Assembly (NCBI GenBank): GCA_015680685.1
Contig: MNCI01001967.1
Span: forward strand, 276,920-340,919
Length of the DNA: 64,000 nucleotides
Direction of reading: 5' to 3'
From: Gnetum montanum
Lineage: Eukaryota; Streptophyta; Gnetopsida; Gnetales; Gnetaceae
In this document: positions 11,086 to 24,307 of the stretch, in pieces
Position numbering within the stretch: position 1 is the first letter of the stretch
Layout: each line of letters starts with the position of its first letter
Notes under the pieces: model-generated
What the model was told of the DNA's origin: nothing
Database searches by the model: none
What the model saw: the letters and a program-made list of their open reading frames with translations, nothing else
Program-made: the position numbers and the translations under genes

Positions 11086-12949
11086 ATATATGTATTTCAC
11101 CATCTATATGCCAGCATCCTTTAAAATTAATTTTAAAAATTGACAAAGATGGTTGACATATAATAGTAAAGGGCTTAGACAGCCCTACGTTGCCCAATAT
11201 TAATAAAGATGAATTTAATAGAGGAGGTGTTGTAGTTGCCCTACGTTGGCTAACATGCTTTGCACCTAGATGTATGAACACCCTGAACGCTAGCTTGCGA
11301 TTGAATCTACCCTGAATGCTAGGTTGGAACCATGTTCCAAGCATGCATACATGTAATTTTTTTAAAAATTTGAATTTAATAACCTTATAGATCTGGTTAG
11401 ATTTCGGTTCTGTAGTAAACTGTGCCATTGTTACCCCCGTCAATCTCCAATGCAGCAATGCCCAACGTCTTGAGCCCAAAAAAACCGTTCTCGTTGGTTC
11501 CCTCTGCAAACATGATACTGTCGGTAGCTGTTGTATCTAATCTCTACTTGGGGTGACGTATTTGAGAAACATGGCACCGAGAAGTGAGTTGAGTTTTTGA
11601 TTAATTGAATCGCAAGGGGATTTCGGTTGTATTAGCCTAAAGTTTCGTTTAACTGTTTTTTGGGTTTACCTGCAATTGCAGCCGTTACAACCCATCCTAA
11701 TTCAATCTAGGTTTTTATTTATTTATTTTTATGTGTTGATGCTTATTTAGATTTAATCAAGAACTCACTAAATATTTGAATTGGTTGAGAGGGATGGTAA
11801 GATGCTTGTTTTTCAAGTTGGAAGGTGGGTTAGAACTGTGCATCACTCTACCAAATCTCTCTGATCCACTTGGCCAGATTAATATTGATGGTACCATATC
11901 GTTTTAACAAAAGGGAAAATTTTTTCAGTTCTTTGATCTATTAAAATCATCTGGCAGATCCTGAAAATGCACACAAAAGTAAGTTTGAAATATAAAATAA
12001 TGAATATCAGAGATTTATTCTTTCATAAAAAAATAGTGGACATTACAGTTAGGTAGAAATCTAATCAACAGCGGGAAGAAAACTCGTCTAAAAATCTCAG
12101 ACAATGAAATTTATTTAAACATGAACACAGTTGAGAGACCATCCCACAGATCTTGCTTCCATACACTGCTAAATATATAGTTCCCTCATTAGGACTGAAT
12201 AACATGCCAATAGGTGACATCACTAGCCTCCTTATTTTTAAGGCATACAAAATATATAGTCTTTAAACTTGCATTTGTTACATGAGCCCTCAGATGCTGC
12301 ATCTATGGTTTCAACTTCTTAGATTAAAAAGTTGCTTGGTTTTATGTGCGTTTGTGTAGATGTATCATGGGATTCTTGTTGGATCCACCCACATGGCCAC
12401 TTATATTGATTTCTGAATTCTTTTGGGATTTGATTTCCATAGGTGTAATCTATAGTGATTCAAGAATTGTTTGATTCAACATCTTCAGCAATTCAATAGC
12501 TAGAGATTCGAGCAACCAAACATGCCCTTAGATTTTGTCCTTGAAAATGGTGCTTGGGGGGTTAATGATGTGATGTTCAATTTGGGGATAAGGTTATGAG
12601 AATTCTTAACTGGTGCTCAAGGAATTGGAAAGTTTACTTCCATAATTAGAATAAGATGTAACATCATGGTATAGCTTTTCAGTGTATCCGGTACCATAGT
12701 TACACTGGAAAACTTTATTGTCAAAAATGATATGTTCCTTAAAATAATAGTTTGTAAGAACGACTGCTCCCCTTTTTCTCTACTAGAGTTTTATAGAAAT
12801 TATCAATTGCTATGTTGACTTGTCATTTGTTGCCGCATTGTAGAGGATATGGATCAAAGACGGCTCCTTTTGTTTTCAAGGTGGGTAAGCATGGTTGCTT
12901 ATTAGATGTAACATGCTAAACTCAAACTATTTGGTAGAACATCCAAATT
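11086..12949. other. Middle of duplicated block, no recognised gene except a short conserved ORF
   Basis: This segment has no transposon coding similarity that I can see. It is shared with 54290-54500 plus 59478-61245 in copy B. It contains the uninterrupted version (11198-11220) of the site where the L1 inserted in copy B, a polyadenylation-like AATAAA, and a short minus-strand ORF near 12065-12300. Confidence 0.5.
12110..12300 (-). pseudogene. Short gene-like fragment, frameshifted copy
   Basis: On the minus strand the frame beginning MQHL at about 12300 runs through SLKTIYFVCLKNKEASDVT and is then thrown out of frame. It continues in the next frame as GMLFSPNEGTIYLAVYGSKI. The paralogous copy at 60413-60601 has two extra bases here and reads straight through. 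An AATAAA-type signal lies just downstream. It may be the last exon of a host gene carried along in the block. I do not recognise the protein. Confidence 0.3.
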
Positions 12950-13900
12950 TGATTTTGAAAGGTTATGTAAGGAACATGACTATTTTCTTGATATGACAAG
13001 TAATAGAGAAATTTGGAAAACATAGAGAATATATATATATGATCATCATTGACTTGGAAAAAGCATATGATAGAGTACCAAGAAGTATTATTTGCTAGCC
13101 CTTACACAAGTATGAAAGAGTTACTACAAAAATTACAACAACTTGTGAAATCACCTTTGACTTTCCAATCATAGTATCTACATCAAGGGTCTATGATTAG
13201 CTTATATGTATTTGCTATTGTTATGGTTGAATTGGCAAAGAAAAAACATAATGAAATCTATTGGTTTATGCTATTTGTAGATGACATTGTGTTGGTGGAT
13301 ACAATTTAGATACTTGGAGTGTTTGGTTCAAGTGGATGGTGAGATTAACAATGATGTTACAAGCAAAATTGAAGTATGATGGAAGAAATGATGAGAAGTT
13401 GGTGATGTGCTTTGTGATAGAAGAATCCCTACTAGGTTGAAGGGTAAGTTTTAACGAATTGCTATTAGATTTGGAATTCTTTATGCTGCAGAATGTTGTC
13501 TTATTAAAAAACATCAAACATAGCATGTGCATGTGATAAAGATGCATATGTTGAGGTGGATGTTGATTTGACAAGGAAATATTGAATTAACAACTCTTTT
13601 ATTAGGGGTAATTTTTAAGTAGCTTCCATAGATGAGAAGATTAAAGAAAGTCCTCTTAGATGGTTTGGTCATGTGTTAAGAAGACCAAGGAATGCTCCTA
13701 TTAAAACATGTTGCTTCATTAAAGATGAAGGCAACTAACAAAGAGGTAGACTAAAACATACTTGGTTTGCTTGCATAAAGAAAGATATCCAAGATTTGGG
13801 TATTAATGCTTATTTGGTTCTTAATAGAAGCGAAGGATGTAAAAGAACTCATATAACCAACCCCATGTAGTTGGGATAAGGCTAGGATGATGATGATGAT
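12950..13900 (+). mobile_element. RTE-type LINE reverse transcriptase fragment
   Basis: The RT signature MIIIDLEKAYDRVPRSII is readable at about 13020-13095. Further on come GEINNDVTSKIE, MCFVIEESL, LRWMLI, LRWFGHVLRRPRNAPI (about 13650-13700), RGRLKHTWFACIKKDIQDLG and the terminal THITNPM-LG-G. A (GAT)n run at 13887-13900 closes the copy. This is the plant RTE pattern. There are many stops and frame changes, so it is inactive. Confidence 0.88.
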
Positions 13901-14665
13901 TGTATTGGTGGATAAAACTCAAGAAAATATTGCTTTTAAAATAGAAAAGTGGAGACATGCTTTAGAATAACAAAAGGCTTAAAAATTAGTAGAAGTGAGA
14001 TAGAGTATAAGATATGCAATTTTAATAAAAACATAAACATGGTGAACTAAAAGTAATAGTTTACGGCCACCAAGTCTCTCACTACAAATAGTTACACTAC
14101 CTAAGATCAATGCTCCAATTAGATGGTGAACTTGATAAAGATACAATAAATAGGGTTGAAATAGGATGGTCAAAATGGAGACAAACTAGTGTTTTATGTA
14201 ATAAAAGAATCCCAATAAAACTACAAAGAAAATTTTAAATGATAGTAGTTAGGTTTGCTATTTAATATGGTGCTGATTATTGAGTTGTACAAAAGAGGCA
14301 TGAATAACAAACTAGTGTGGTAGAAATGCAAATACTTAATGAATGTTGAATGTTATAAGAATAAATAAATTGCATAATACAGAGATTAGAGGAAGATTTT
14401 GAGTGGCTTCTATTTTAGATAAGCCACAAGAATGACATCTTAGATGATTTGGGCTTATAATGAGCCTATTAAAAAAGTTTGTTAAATTCTGTTCTTAGAA
14501 AGCCACCAAAAGGAAGAGCAAAAAAAGACATGGGAAAAAATAATCGAAAATGATCCAAAGAAATTGCAAATAGCAAAGGATCTAACTCTTTAAAAGGCAA
14601 ATGGTGAAAGAAAACTCATTATGTTAAGACACGGCTAGGATGATGATGATAATGATAAAGGTTAT
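13901..14665 (+). mobile_element. Second RTE-type LINE 3' fragment
   Basis: A separate RTE copy directly follows the first. The translation begins with VDKTQENIAFKIEKWRHALE, corresponding to the usual VDETREGVNxKLELWRQTLE after the RT active site. It continues through a GELDKDT-like and GWSKWRQTSVLCNKRIPIKL segment, an RHE-type box, and a decayed GRPK segment, ending with CTAGGATGATGATGATAATGAT. Stops are frequent. Confidence 0.8.
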
Positions 14666-14989
14666 GTAATGAGCCAAGAAATGATGCTTCTACTACATCT
14701 ATGTACCACATGATAAGGAATCTATAGGAGTAGTTGAAAGGATGTCATGCATATCTTACATAGTATGCTTTTTGTGTTTATACTAATAGACTTAATAGTT
14801 GTAGGGTTTTTTTAAAATTTTAAAATTTTTTATTTTAATCAAACGGACAGTTGCCAAGTCACAAAAAGATAATTCCATTGAAATAAATAAAACAACATGT
14901 AAACTATCATCCATATTACTCTTTTGGAGATGTAACTAAACAAGATTGTTCAAATTATAATTCCTCCTAAATTTTATAGCATGCCTCCA

Positions 14990-15740
14990 AAGAGCCAAAG
15001 TAGCAATACACATTGATGTCAGGCTTCTTGACCTTTGCTGCAAAACATTAAAATTTCATTCTTGCTATACTACAAACCAAATAAACCATGGAAATGTTGT
15101 CCATAACTTACGTTTTCTCCTTTATAATGATGTTGTTACCAAGCTAACAAAGAATCATTCACAAAATTGGCCACAGGTTGTGACCTCTTGGCACTTTGCT
15201 TGAACTTATTCTAAATATCATAAATAAACAAACAATTTATAAAAAGATGATCAATAGTTTTTGTTATTAAAGAACATAAGACACAACTTGGATCCTCCAT
15301 AATATTCTTCTGGGCAAGATATTGACCATTGGATAATTTTCTATGAAGCATCTTACTAGCAAAGAGATGGATGCGAGGGGTAAAAATGAGATTCTTGATG
15401 TCTACTGGATATTGTACTCTTTCCATAGGGTGGGAAGTGGTATAAGCCTTTTTCTGTGAAATATTCTGAATCACACCACTTCTATTGCTGATTATGCAAA
15501 GAAACATGTTGATTCAACAATGTTTTATAAATTAAAGCCTTTTCCAAATTGGGGAGGGATTAATAATATTGGGAGCATTAACAAATTGAAAACCATCATA
15601 CAGGTACTTGGCTTTCATCACTTGAACCCACAGCTTATCTGAGATGCAAAGCTGCTACACAATCTTTCCCAACAAAGCATAATTAATGTCTTGTATATGC
15701 TTGAGATTCCATCTGCCATAAGATCAGAGTTTACATATTG
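14990..15740 (-). mobile_element. L1-type LINE ORF2 C-terminal fragment
   Basis: On the minus strand the frame 15507-15211 reads FASKMLHRKLSNGQYLAQK, then SCVLCSLITKTIDHLFINC. This is the zinc-binding domain (zf-RVT) near the end of plant L1 ORF2, with its Cys-x2-Cys and His/Cys pair. Upstream on the same strand (15510-15740) are NYALLGKIV and LWVQVMKAKY, the segment that normally precedes it. RT and endonuclease are absent and stops interrupt the frame. Confidence 0.75.
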
Positions 15741-17414
15741 TATTTCAATTTAAAACATGAAGTATTTTTTTTTTCAAATGGTTGGACCACAAAAAGTTCT
15801 TTCATTTGTCTCTATATTAGAAAAAATAGTTGTAGAGTTAGGATAAGAGTGTAGTATATGATCATGTCACTTCTTTTGCTATGTGTGTTTATGTTGGTGT
15901 GCATGATTTGTTTATACTACATGTATACTAACTGTTTATGTATGTTTGGTTTATAGTCCATAGTGCTAGCTTGTTCATGGTTTTGTTCTCCTAATACCTT
16001 GTTCTTAATGTAGGTTGTTAATAGATTTTGGGGTGTAGTCTACTAACCCCATTTGGAGTGATGGTAGCAGCTACTTGAAGAGGCTAGGCTTTTGCTCATC
16101 CATTGACCTTCCCAAAATCTCAGTTGGTGGGATGAGCATTGAAGCTTTGGGTAATGATTTTTTTTATTCCACTTATCTTCTAGTTTGAGGGACTCTTGAT
16201 GGTTTTGAGTAGTGCCATTACATGTAATCTTTTTAGCTATATATCTTTATTGGTATCATCATCCTAGTATCTGTTGTAGCCAAGGACCAAGGTCATTACT
16301 GAAACTAAAACTGAAAATTTATTTATATCCACTAAGACCCTCTTGGATATATTGGACATCTTTAGTTTCAGAATTCCTTTTATAAAATTTTTTTCATACT
16401 TAATGTAGCATATTGGAATTGAATATGTGACTTGGGGTTTCTATGCTAAGACTTTTATTACTAAGCTAACACTTAATTCTTGAGCACCATTTAGATGAAA
16501 GCAAGTATATACAATTTAGATAAAAGTACTAAAAGGATACACACCAAGCAATATTATCCTTTGAGCTGAGTCCCTTATCGATCTTTTTTGAGTCCTTTCA
16601 CTTGTGTGAAATCACAAGCTATATTGAGAATACAGTTCTAATTATTAGTTAGAGAGTCCTAGTATTATACTTTCTCCATAATTCACATGAAATCCTTGGT
16701 AACAATGCTAGCCAAACTTATCACCAGTATGCTGATCGTACAACCTGGCCAAGCCACATTGGTTTTAGCCAAAGTCAGGTCTTGTTGAGAAAATAATTTG
16801 TATCACTTTACCGTTTCTGGCTTGCATTCTCTTTTCTGTAAGATGTTTCAAATTGCACTTGAATCATTATTAGTTTAATTGATTTTTCAAGGCGTAGAGA
16901 GAGAAAAAAATTAGCATTTGAGTTAACAAATGTTTTGAAAATAATTTGAATTGCTCTGAAATCTGCCCACTGTTACCAACAATATCAATATCAGAATCCA
17001 CATAGTCTTACATGAACATAATGCTTTTTAAAAGTTGACTGAAACTTCTGAAAATGGAAAGAAAAACTTCTGAAATCTAAAATTTGAATCTTTAGTAAAT
17101 TTTATACATGTGGCCTTGAGGCATATGCTAGGCAATTAGTAAAGATACTTACTAGGCCACATTAGTATCCGTTAATTCTTTAGATATTAAACAACATCAA
17201 TGCTAATGAGAATCCTAGCATGCTAGTGAAAACAAATTGTCAAAGTTCATGATAATTTTATAGGTACATTAAACTATTTTATTGGGTACGTGGCTACAGA
17301 CTAAAACTGATTTATCAAAATGATGCTACTTTATCTCCTATACATGCTTAAAATAGTTGTTTTCTTGCAAGTTATTTTCATTGAAGATTAGGATTAAAAA
17401 TCAATAATTTATTA
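15741..17414. other. No gene recognised
   Basis: AT-rich sequence without a supported ORF or repeat. A short exon-like stretch near 16026-16150 has an upstream stop and no partner exons. Confidence 0.4.
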
Positions 17415-18035
17415 AAGAAAGCAATTTAGATACTTGGGGTCACTTGTTTAAATAGACTGTGAGATTAACAAGGCTGTGACAAATAAAATTGAAGCTAGAT
17501 AAATAAAATGGCAAGAAGTTAGTGGTGTACTTTTACAACAGAAGAATCTTTACTAGGTTGAAGGGAACGTTCTATAAAATTGTTATAGACTTGTGATCTT
17601 TCATGATATTGAATGTTGTTTTATCAAAAAGCATCAAGCTCAACGTGTGCACATGGCAGAGGTGTGAGTGTTAAGGTGAATTTTTGGTGTCACTAGGAAA
17701 GATGGAATCAACAACTCTGTTATCAGAGCAAGTTTAGGGGTATCACCTATAGATGAGAAGATTAAGAAAAATCATGTCCAATTGTTTGGTCATGTGTTGA
17801 AAAGACCAGAAAGTGCTCTTGTTAGAAGAGGTTACTTTATTAAAGTTGAGAGGAAACAACAAAGATGCAGACAAAAACATACTTGGTTTGCAAGTATGAA
17901 AAAACATATCTAAGATTTGGGTAGTACTGCTAACTTGGCTCTTAATAATAGTGAATGGCAGAAAAGAATTCTTATAACCAACCCCATGTAGTTGGAATAA
18001 GTTTAGGTTGGTGATGATGCTGATGATGTTGATTT
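17415..18035 (+). mobile_element. RTE-type LINE 3' fragment
   Basis: It is homologous to 13300-13900: an ATACTTGGGGTCACTTG start, GEINKAVTNKIE, SESCPIVWSCVEKTRKCSC-type decay of LRWFGHVLRRP, and RCRQKHTWFASMKK. It ends in CCCCATGTAGTTGGAATAAG followed by a GATGATGCTGATGATG tail. It is clearly older or more diverged than the two RTE pieces upstream. Confidence 0.75.
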
Positions 18036-18872
18036 TTTTATGTTATTTGAAAGGATAGATGAAAAGAGTCCTTGTAGCAATTGCCAAATGTTTTTTTAGT
18101 TTGCAAGTAATCGAATATTTCATTCAGGTATATAGGGAACACACAAAGGAAGTAGTCACAAGCAGTTATTTCTTTTAAAGCTATAAAGAACTTTGTAGAT
18201 CGTTCTGAAGCTGTGTAGAGAGAATATAGCATTTGTATTTAGGCAGTTTTGGGATGCTTTAGAACAGATACTGAAGCTTCTCTGCATCACAGACAGTACT
18301 GCTAATTAATAGTTAGTACTTATGAAATAAAGAAAACGCTGGAAAACAAGCAGTAACGCAATTGAAATAGTTGAAAGCTACAATCTGCCATAATAAATAT
18401 TTTTTTCTTTCATGTTCCATAAATCTGTAACATGCATTCATGAATTTTTATTGCATCCATGCTTCGGTTTCCATGAAGTCCTAATATGATTTAACTTGCC
18501 AAAATGATACTGTTAATTATGGTTCAATAATTTGTCAAGGATTTCAGGTTATTAGGAAAGTCAACTTGTAACATTAACTGTTTAAAGATGTACAACCGTT
18601 TGTGATGTACATGATAATTAATTATAGTTAGTAAAGATAATTGGAGGGGTGTTGGAACCCGCAATAATTACAATATAGGTACAACCCAAGATATATAGTC
18701 CACATAGAACTTTATAACTCAGGATTGCCCACCAGAATTGAACCCATGACATAGAGTTTCTAAATCAAGAGTCTTACCACTAGGTTAACACCTTATTTAA
18801 TAAGTAAAGATAATTAATATGGTATCAGATAGATAAATGGCCATGGTAAGCATCATTAAAGAGTTCACTTAC

Positions 18873-19376
18873 TATAGTGAGTTGGCCTATGTTGATGGAA
18901 TAAAGGTACTAAGAAGATGAGTAAAGATAATGAATAGAAATGATTTGTGATGAAAGGGTGCAACCTTGTGCAAGATAATATAAAAGAGGAACATTTTCAA
19001 TTTCATGAATATTGTGATATACCTCTTACCATAGTTCTATGTATACCCTATTATAGTGTTTGATTTGCTGCCTACCCTTTCATTTGTTGTATCATTGCTT
19101 TATTTGCAATTTTTCATGAATATTGTTATATACCATAGCAAGTTGGCCCATGTTGATGGGATAAAGGCACTTAGATGATGAGTAAAGATAATGAATAGAA
19201 ATAATTTGTGACAAAATGGTGCAACCTTGTGCAAGACGATATAAAAGAGGAACATTTTCAATTTCATGAATATTGTTGTATACCCATTACCATAGTTCTA
19301 TGTATACCCTGTTATAGTGTTTAATTTGCTGCCTACCGTTTCATTTGTTGCATCATTGATTTATTTGCAATTTTTC
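18873..19376. repeat. Two tandem copies of a ~261-bp unit
   Basis: The unit starting near AGTTGGCC(T/C)ATGTTGATGG (18880 and 19141) is repeated once with a few percent divergence. Its start, with GGATAAAGGCACTTAGATGATGAG in the second copy, resembles the tail of plant RTE elements, so the unit probably spans an RTE end and flanking DNA. A similar tail occurs near 45840-45885. Confidence 0.75.
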
Positions 19377-19479
19377 ATATCTACTTTAAATGTTTTTTCC
19401 TATGTTTTTTTTACTCTTCTTCTTAGCAGGTTTTTGAAAACTGTGATGGGGCAATCTTTATTGAGAGGTTTATTATCTG

Positions 19480-21337
19480 ATTATCATTGAACATGAACAA
19501 ACCATCTAAGACACCATTTCTACAACTTATCTGTAATAGAAGTCACACCTTGTTTTTCTTTAATATCTTTTTTGTAATGTTTGCCTCACCTTGCAACATT
19601 TAGCATCCATCCAAGCACTTGCCCAATTTAAAATCCTAGAAAATCCACTTGATTTGAAATTCAACTACCACTCATAGTACTTATGGTGTGTTTTCATTGT
19701 TCTTCTTCTGTTGCAATGCATTTGCATCATTAGGCAGTTGGATATGCTAGCTATACTTGCCCCATCTCCTGTGAATCAAATGAGTTTAGCTACATGGATA
19801 TCTCCTTACGTCTGCTGATATTTAGTACCTTAGTTTTTCAAATTTTATTGTCACATTGCTAGGTTGTTTCTTTATTTCTTGTATTTTACTTTCCCATTCA
19901 TCTACCCTTAACTCTAACACTTAAGATAGATAACTGAACATTAAAAATAATCATGATAATAATCCTTAGCAAGCTGAGAAAATTCATCTTCCACCAATTA
20001 GCTCATTTACTATAATAATATTTGCTAAGAAAAATTCAACATTCTTATTTTTTATCACAAGCAATAAGTATATTAATCCTTCTATCCTATCATCTTCAAA
20101 TACATTGTAAAGAACATGAAAGCAAGTGGTAGATGTAATATGAAATGACAAATACTTTTCCCCTGCTACGAATTATGGAATGAAAACAATGAAATGGATT
20201 AGCTAGTGTGGAAGCTTTGGGTCACCTAGGCCTTGCAAAAGGAATACATATCAAAAGGTTCTTCAAACAATTTACTCAATAAATCTCTAGCAAGTTTAGA
20301 GGCCATAGCAATCTCAGAGCTTTTTTTCAACACTAAAGTTATAAAAGAGCTATTCTTTTCCTTGTCAGTACATACTTATACATCATAAGAAAGAAGAAGT
20401 CCAATTGTTACATCCCTTTCATAGACATTGGGTATTGCATTACGATTTTGATTTATATTGGGTGTAGTCTAGATGGGTTATTGGGGACAAGTTAGTTTGT
20501 TATGTTTGTGCTTTATATGTTATGATGCTTTGGCTCTTATGATATGTTATGATGTCATTACATGCGTAACTAATATGATCATATATATTAGTCATATGTG
20601 ATGTATTAAACAGGTGATGTGGTTGGTGAGGATGTTGGATTGGGGTAAGAGCAACTATTTGGTATGTATTTATGTTTTATGTGTAATTTCAGTATTTACA
20701 CATTTGAACTATAGCACTATGTTGTGTAACACTTGAATGTGATTTTAGCATGTAGATGTGTAGTGTGTTTAATATGGATCTCATAGGTTCAGATGGATTT
20801 TAATTTGGAGTCATGGTATATTTGTTATGCATGTTTGAAATGTAGAGTATTAGTTAAGGAGGAACTAAAAGAAATGAACTTTTAAAATGTTTAGTTTAAA
20901 AAAATAATAATAAATAAAAGTAAGCTTGGTTTGGTAAATGCATGTGACGTGCGAGACGAAAAGTAAATGTACTTTTTATAAACTGCATATGCTTCCCACT
21001 TTGTTGATAAACTATCATGTATTCTTTTTTTTAACCATTGCCACCCATAGAATTTGGGTTTCTATTTTTTTTTTTGTTTTCGTACAACGGAAACCAAGTT
21101 TAAGTTTGTTCTTCCCTATTTCTTCTGTCTTCTTTCATTTTCAACTCTTTTTTTTGTAAATTCTGAACTTTGTAGATGGATTTTTCTTTACTCTGAGTTT
21201 GGATTTGGGATTGTTGCGGTCACATCAATATGGGTGCAAAATTAGTTTGGAGTGAAATAGAGTTTTGTCAGATTTTTGAGGATTTTATGCTTGTTTTAGA
21301 CTTTTTGCTTTAACAATTTTAATTGATGGGTTGCATT
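19480..21337. other. No gene recognised; short inverted RTE tail at its start
   Basis: ACCATCTAAGACACCATTTC (about 19500) is the reverse complement of the RTE tail motif seen at 54069-54090. The rest, including a T-rich stretch near 21020-21160, gives only short ORFs without recognisable domains. Confidence 0.4.
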
Positions 21338-21730
21338 TGTTAAACTTTATGGATCGTCAAAAAATAGCGTAGTAGAATCTTAAAAGCTTTGTAAACACAA
21401 AATACAATTGAATAACCTTGACAGCTTGAACTATTCTCTGAGTGAGCTTTATTGAAGATCTTCTTGCCTATGCTTGTTGCTGCAATTGAATTGGATCATA
21501 TTTTCATCTGATTCGATTGCCTTGATGGTAGGCAAATCACATTTTATAGGCTAGGCAAGGGACCCCAACAACCTTAAATGGAATGGCATTAGTGCTTTCC
21601 TGCATCATGAAAGCATTAATGCTCCATAACTAGAGCAGTGTTAAACTACTGTAACCAAAACCATAACTGTTACGAGATAATGGATCTTTAATTAACCAAT
21701 ACCTATGAAAATGAGCCATTTATTCTTACA
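21338..21730 (-). repeat. 3' LTR of the minus-strand copia element
   Basis: 393 bp, TG...CA on the plus strand, aligned along its length with 24308-24685. Shared blocks include AATCTTAAAAGCTTTG, AGTGAGCTTTATTGAAGATC and GGCAAGGGACCCCAACAACC. One copy has a roughly 15-base extra segment near 21630. Confidence 0.85.
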
Positions 21731-22689
21731 TTCTCCCACTTGGCCCACTTGATCAGCATTGTATATTTACAACTATATCATGGCCATGCTTTGACTCTAG
21801 CTATAACTCTAATTCAAATAAACAGTCTCAATACATGAATCATGGTGGTCATATCCACAAGTTTGAATATTTCCTTCCATGTATTACAATGTATGATACT
21901 CCTTAAGTGAATACTTTATGAGCTATTTCTTTACCAATGATGTTTGTTAAATCAGTTTGGGTCCTACTTTAGTTATTCCAATGGATATGGCATAAACTTT
22001 ATGTGCACTTCAAATATGTCATTTATTATCCAAAACTCCTTTAGTGGTGTATAGATAAGAGTAAGAAGCAAACTATATATCGCTTAAACAAGTTCCATAT
22101 AATCCACATGATTTATATGTTATTTTGTTGGTAATGCATTAATCATGAGATCAAAATAATTAGCTTAGTATTAATATGTTGTATATCAGCCTCATGCTTT
22201 TTTATTTCTATCTTTAATAGCAAAGTACTTTATATCAATATATTTGCTATACTTCCACTTTCACCACTCTTATCATAAGATAAAATTGTAGCTAAGTTAC
22301 CATAATAATTCTTTATTGGCCTTGTTATAGATCCAATAACTTTTAGACCAAAGATAACATTTCTTAACCATTATGCTTGTGAAATAACTTTATCACATGT
22401 TTTAAATTCTTTCTTTAAGGAATTCCATGGGCATTGCTTTACAAGGATCTTTATCCCTTTTCAAGAGACCAAGCTATCCTTTGTCTTAAACTTTTTAAGA
22501 AAGGAATAAGCCCAAGTCACTGCTTGTAAGTATAAGGTCACTTGTGTATAAGATCAAGAAAGTAATTTACTCCCACTATTCTTAAGGTACCATAACATTG
22601 TGAAACTTTATATACCATTGTTGGGAGACTTGCTTTATTTATCTAACTTGCAAGTCAAGTGACTATCTTGATAGAAATCCTTAAGAAAA

Positions 22690-22840
22690 TATCATTTTTC
22701 ACATCTATTTGAGGAAGCTCCAATTCAAAATGAGTCACCAAAGCCATGATTATTCTAAATAAAACCCTCTATAATGCTTTAGAGAAGGTTTCATGGTATT
22801 CGATGCCCTCCTCTAGCTCTATATCATTTGATATTTTCAA
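22690..22840 (-). pseudogene. copia reverse transcriptase fragment
   Basis: The minus-strand translation gives EEGIEYHETFSKAL, a stop, then RVLFRIIMALVTHFELELPQ followed by IDVKNDIF. This matches the start of copia RT (GxDYxETFSPV...LDVKTAFLNG). The rest of RT, including the YVDD box, is not readable, so the domain is broken. Confidence 0.75.
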
Positions 22841-24292
22841 AAGATTGCTTTTGGTCTTATAGACCCATTGTTGATGATTTATTTGGGAATTCAAAGAGAT
22901 TCTAAACTTTGATTTGGTTTTTTTTAGCTATAAGACTTTGATTTCTTTATGGCATCATACCAAAGTGTGAAATTTCCTCCACTCATGGTGTGTGAAAATG
23001 AAAAGGGGTCATCTTTGGGAGATAACCAATTTCTCTTTATCTTTTAGAGATTCATTAGATTCCTTTATTTCCTCAACTATAACCTTCAAGGAAATTCTCT
23101 CCCCTTAAATTTTAAGATCCTTAAACAATTTAGCTTTTCCATGTAAATTCAAACCTTCATATGGGTAGAGGTTGCATCACGCATGAATTTGCATGTCAAA
23201 TTCATTAATAAGACTAATAAATCTAAAATAAATAATCCATACCTATGGGCATAGGAACATTTAATTAAGATTCACTATCTTATACCAATTAGGTCATAAG
23301 AATAACCACCTCCCTATGGGGCCAAGCAATTAACTTATGAAATAATTGCAATTCTTCAAATAACACCATTATCTTAAAACATCATTATGACTTAAGGTGT
23401 TGTGGCTACCCCAAAGCCATGTTGAAGTCTTTCTTAATATGGCATCAAGAATATCATAAATAATCTTTACAATTGATAAATTTATCCAATAATCTCAGTA
23501 GCAATTCATCATATATGCATGATAACATATAAAAATATTCATGCCTTATGCTACTAGCATGGAATGCATAAGAATATAATCTATATGTTCAAAATAATCC
23601 TTAAGCTACATTTTGCTAAAACCTTATTTATCATGCAACTATAGCACTACAAGGTTGCTTCTAAAGCATGTAAATGTAACTAACTGATGTACAAAAAAAT
23701 ATTCATGCTTTATATTCAATTAAAAATATGCTTTATATGAGTAATAAATTTATGCATTAACCCTTTTAAGTTATTATACCAAAGAAAATGTGAATATGAC
23801 TTAAGATGTTGTGACTACCCTTAAGTCACACCACATATTTCCAAATCAAATAATATAATACATAAAATAATATCAACTTATCTTTGTTCGTCACCTCTCA
23901 AATGTTAATTCTCACTAATAGTTTTTGCCCGAAATCTAACATCATTGGTAGCAATAGCTTGTCCGTTCTTCTCTATTTTCATGATGATGCTTTCTATATC
24001 AGCTTGCTGGTGTCCATGGTCTACTACTACTTCCTCACTGTTGGGTGCTAGGTGTAAAAGAACTTCATGTCAGTGGAGTACTGCCAGGTGCCAAAAAATT
24101 GCCTTTTGTGGGCCTACGACACTTGCTTTATCCCCTTGTGTTGGTTGTTCATTGATGGCTCTGACAACAAGTGGCTCTCTAGCACCGACAACATCAGCCG
24201 CTTGTTCCTGGATGTTTTACTGGCCATTTTGCTTTTTGCTAATGTTGTTACATGGTTTTGTGGACATCGTAGATTCTGCTTGTGCACAAACT

Positions 24293-24306
24293 TGGCTCTG
24301 GTACCA
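24293..24306 (-). other. Primer binding site of the minus-strand copia element
   Basis: The minus strand reads TGGTACCAGAGCCA one base inside the LTR end, one change from the TGGTATCAGAGC that pairs with initiator tRNA-Met in most plant copia elements. Confidence 0.8.
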
Positions 24307-24307
24307 T

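Larger units (their letters stand above)
10392..13895 (+). repeat. Duplicated block, copy A (paralogous to 53587-62153)
   Basis: The block has an LTR tail, an RTE tail, a unique-looking 1.8-kb middle and an RTE LINE end. The same parts occur in the same order and orientation at 53587-62153, where they are interrupted by an L1 insertion. Because both copies share the LTR-into-RTE junction, the block was copied after that insertion. Identity looks well above 90 percent by eye. Differences include small indels such as the 2-bp one near 12212. Confidence 0.85.

Noticed and set aside
16026-16150. Exon-like stretch after TTGTTAATAG with GGTAATG after it
   Set aside because: Contains an in-frame stop near its start and has no neighbours of matching phase.
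20938-21245. Phe-rich plus-strand ORFs
   Set aside because: Products of a T-rich stretch; low complexity and no domain.
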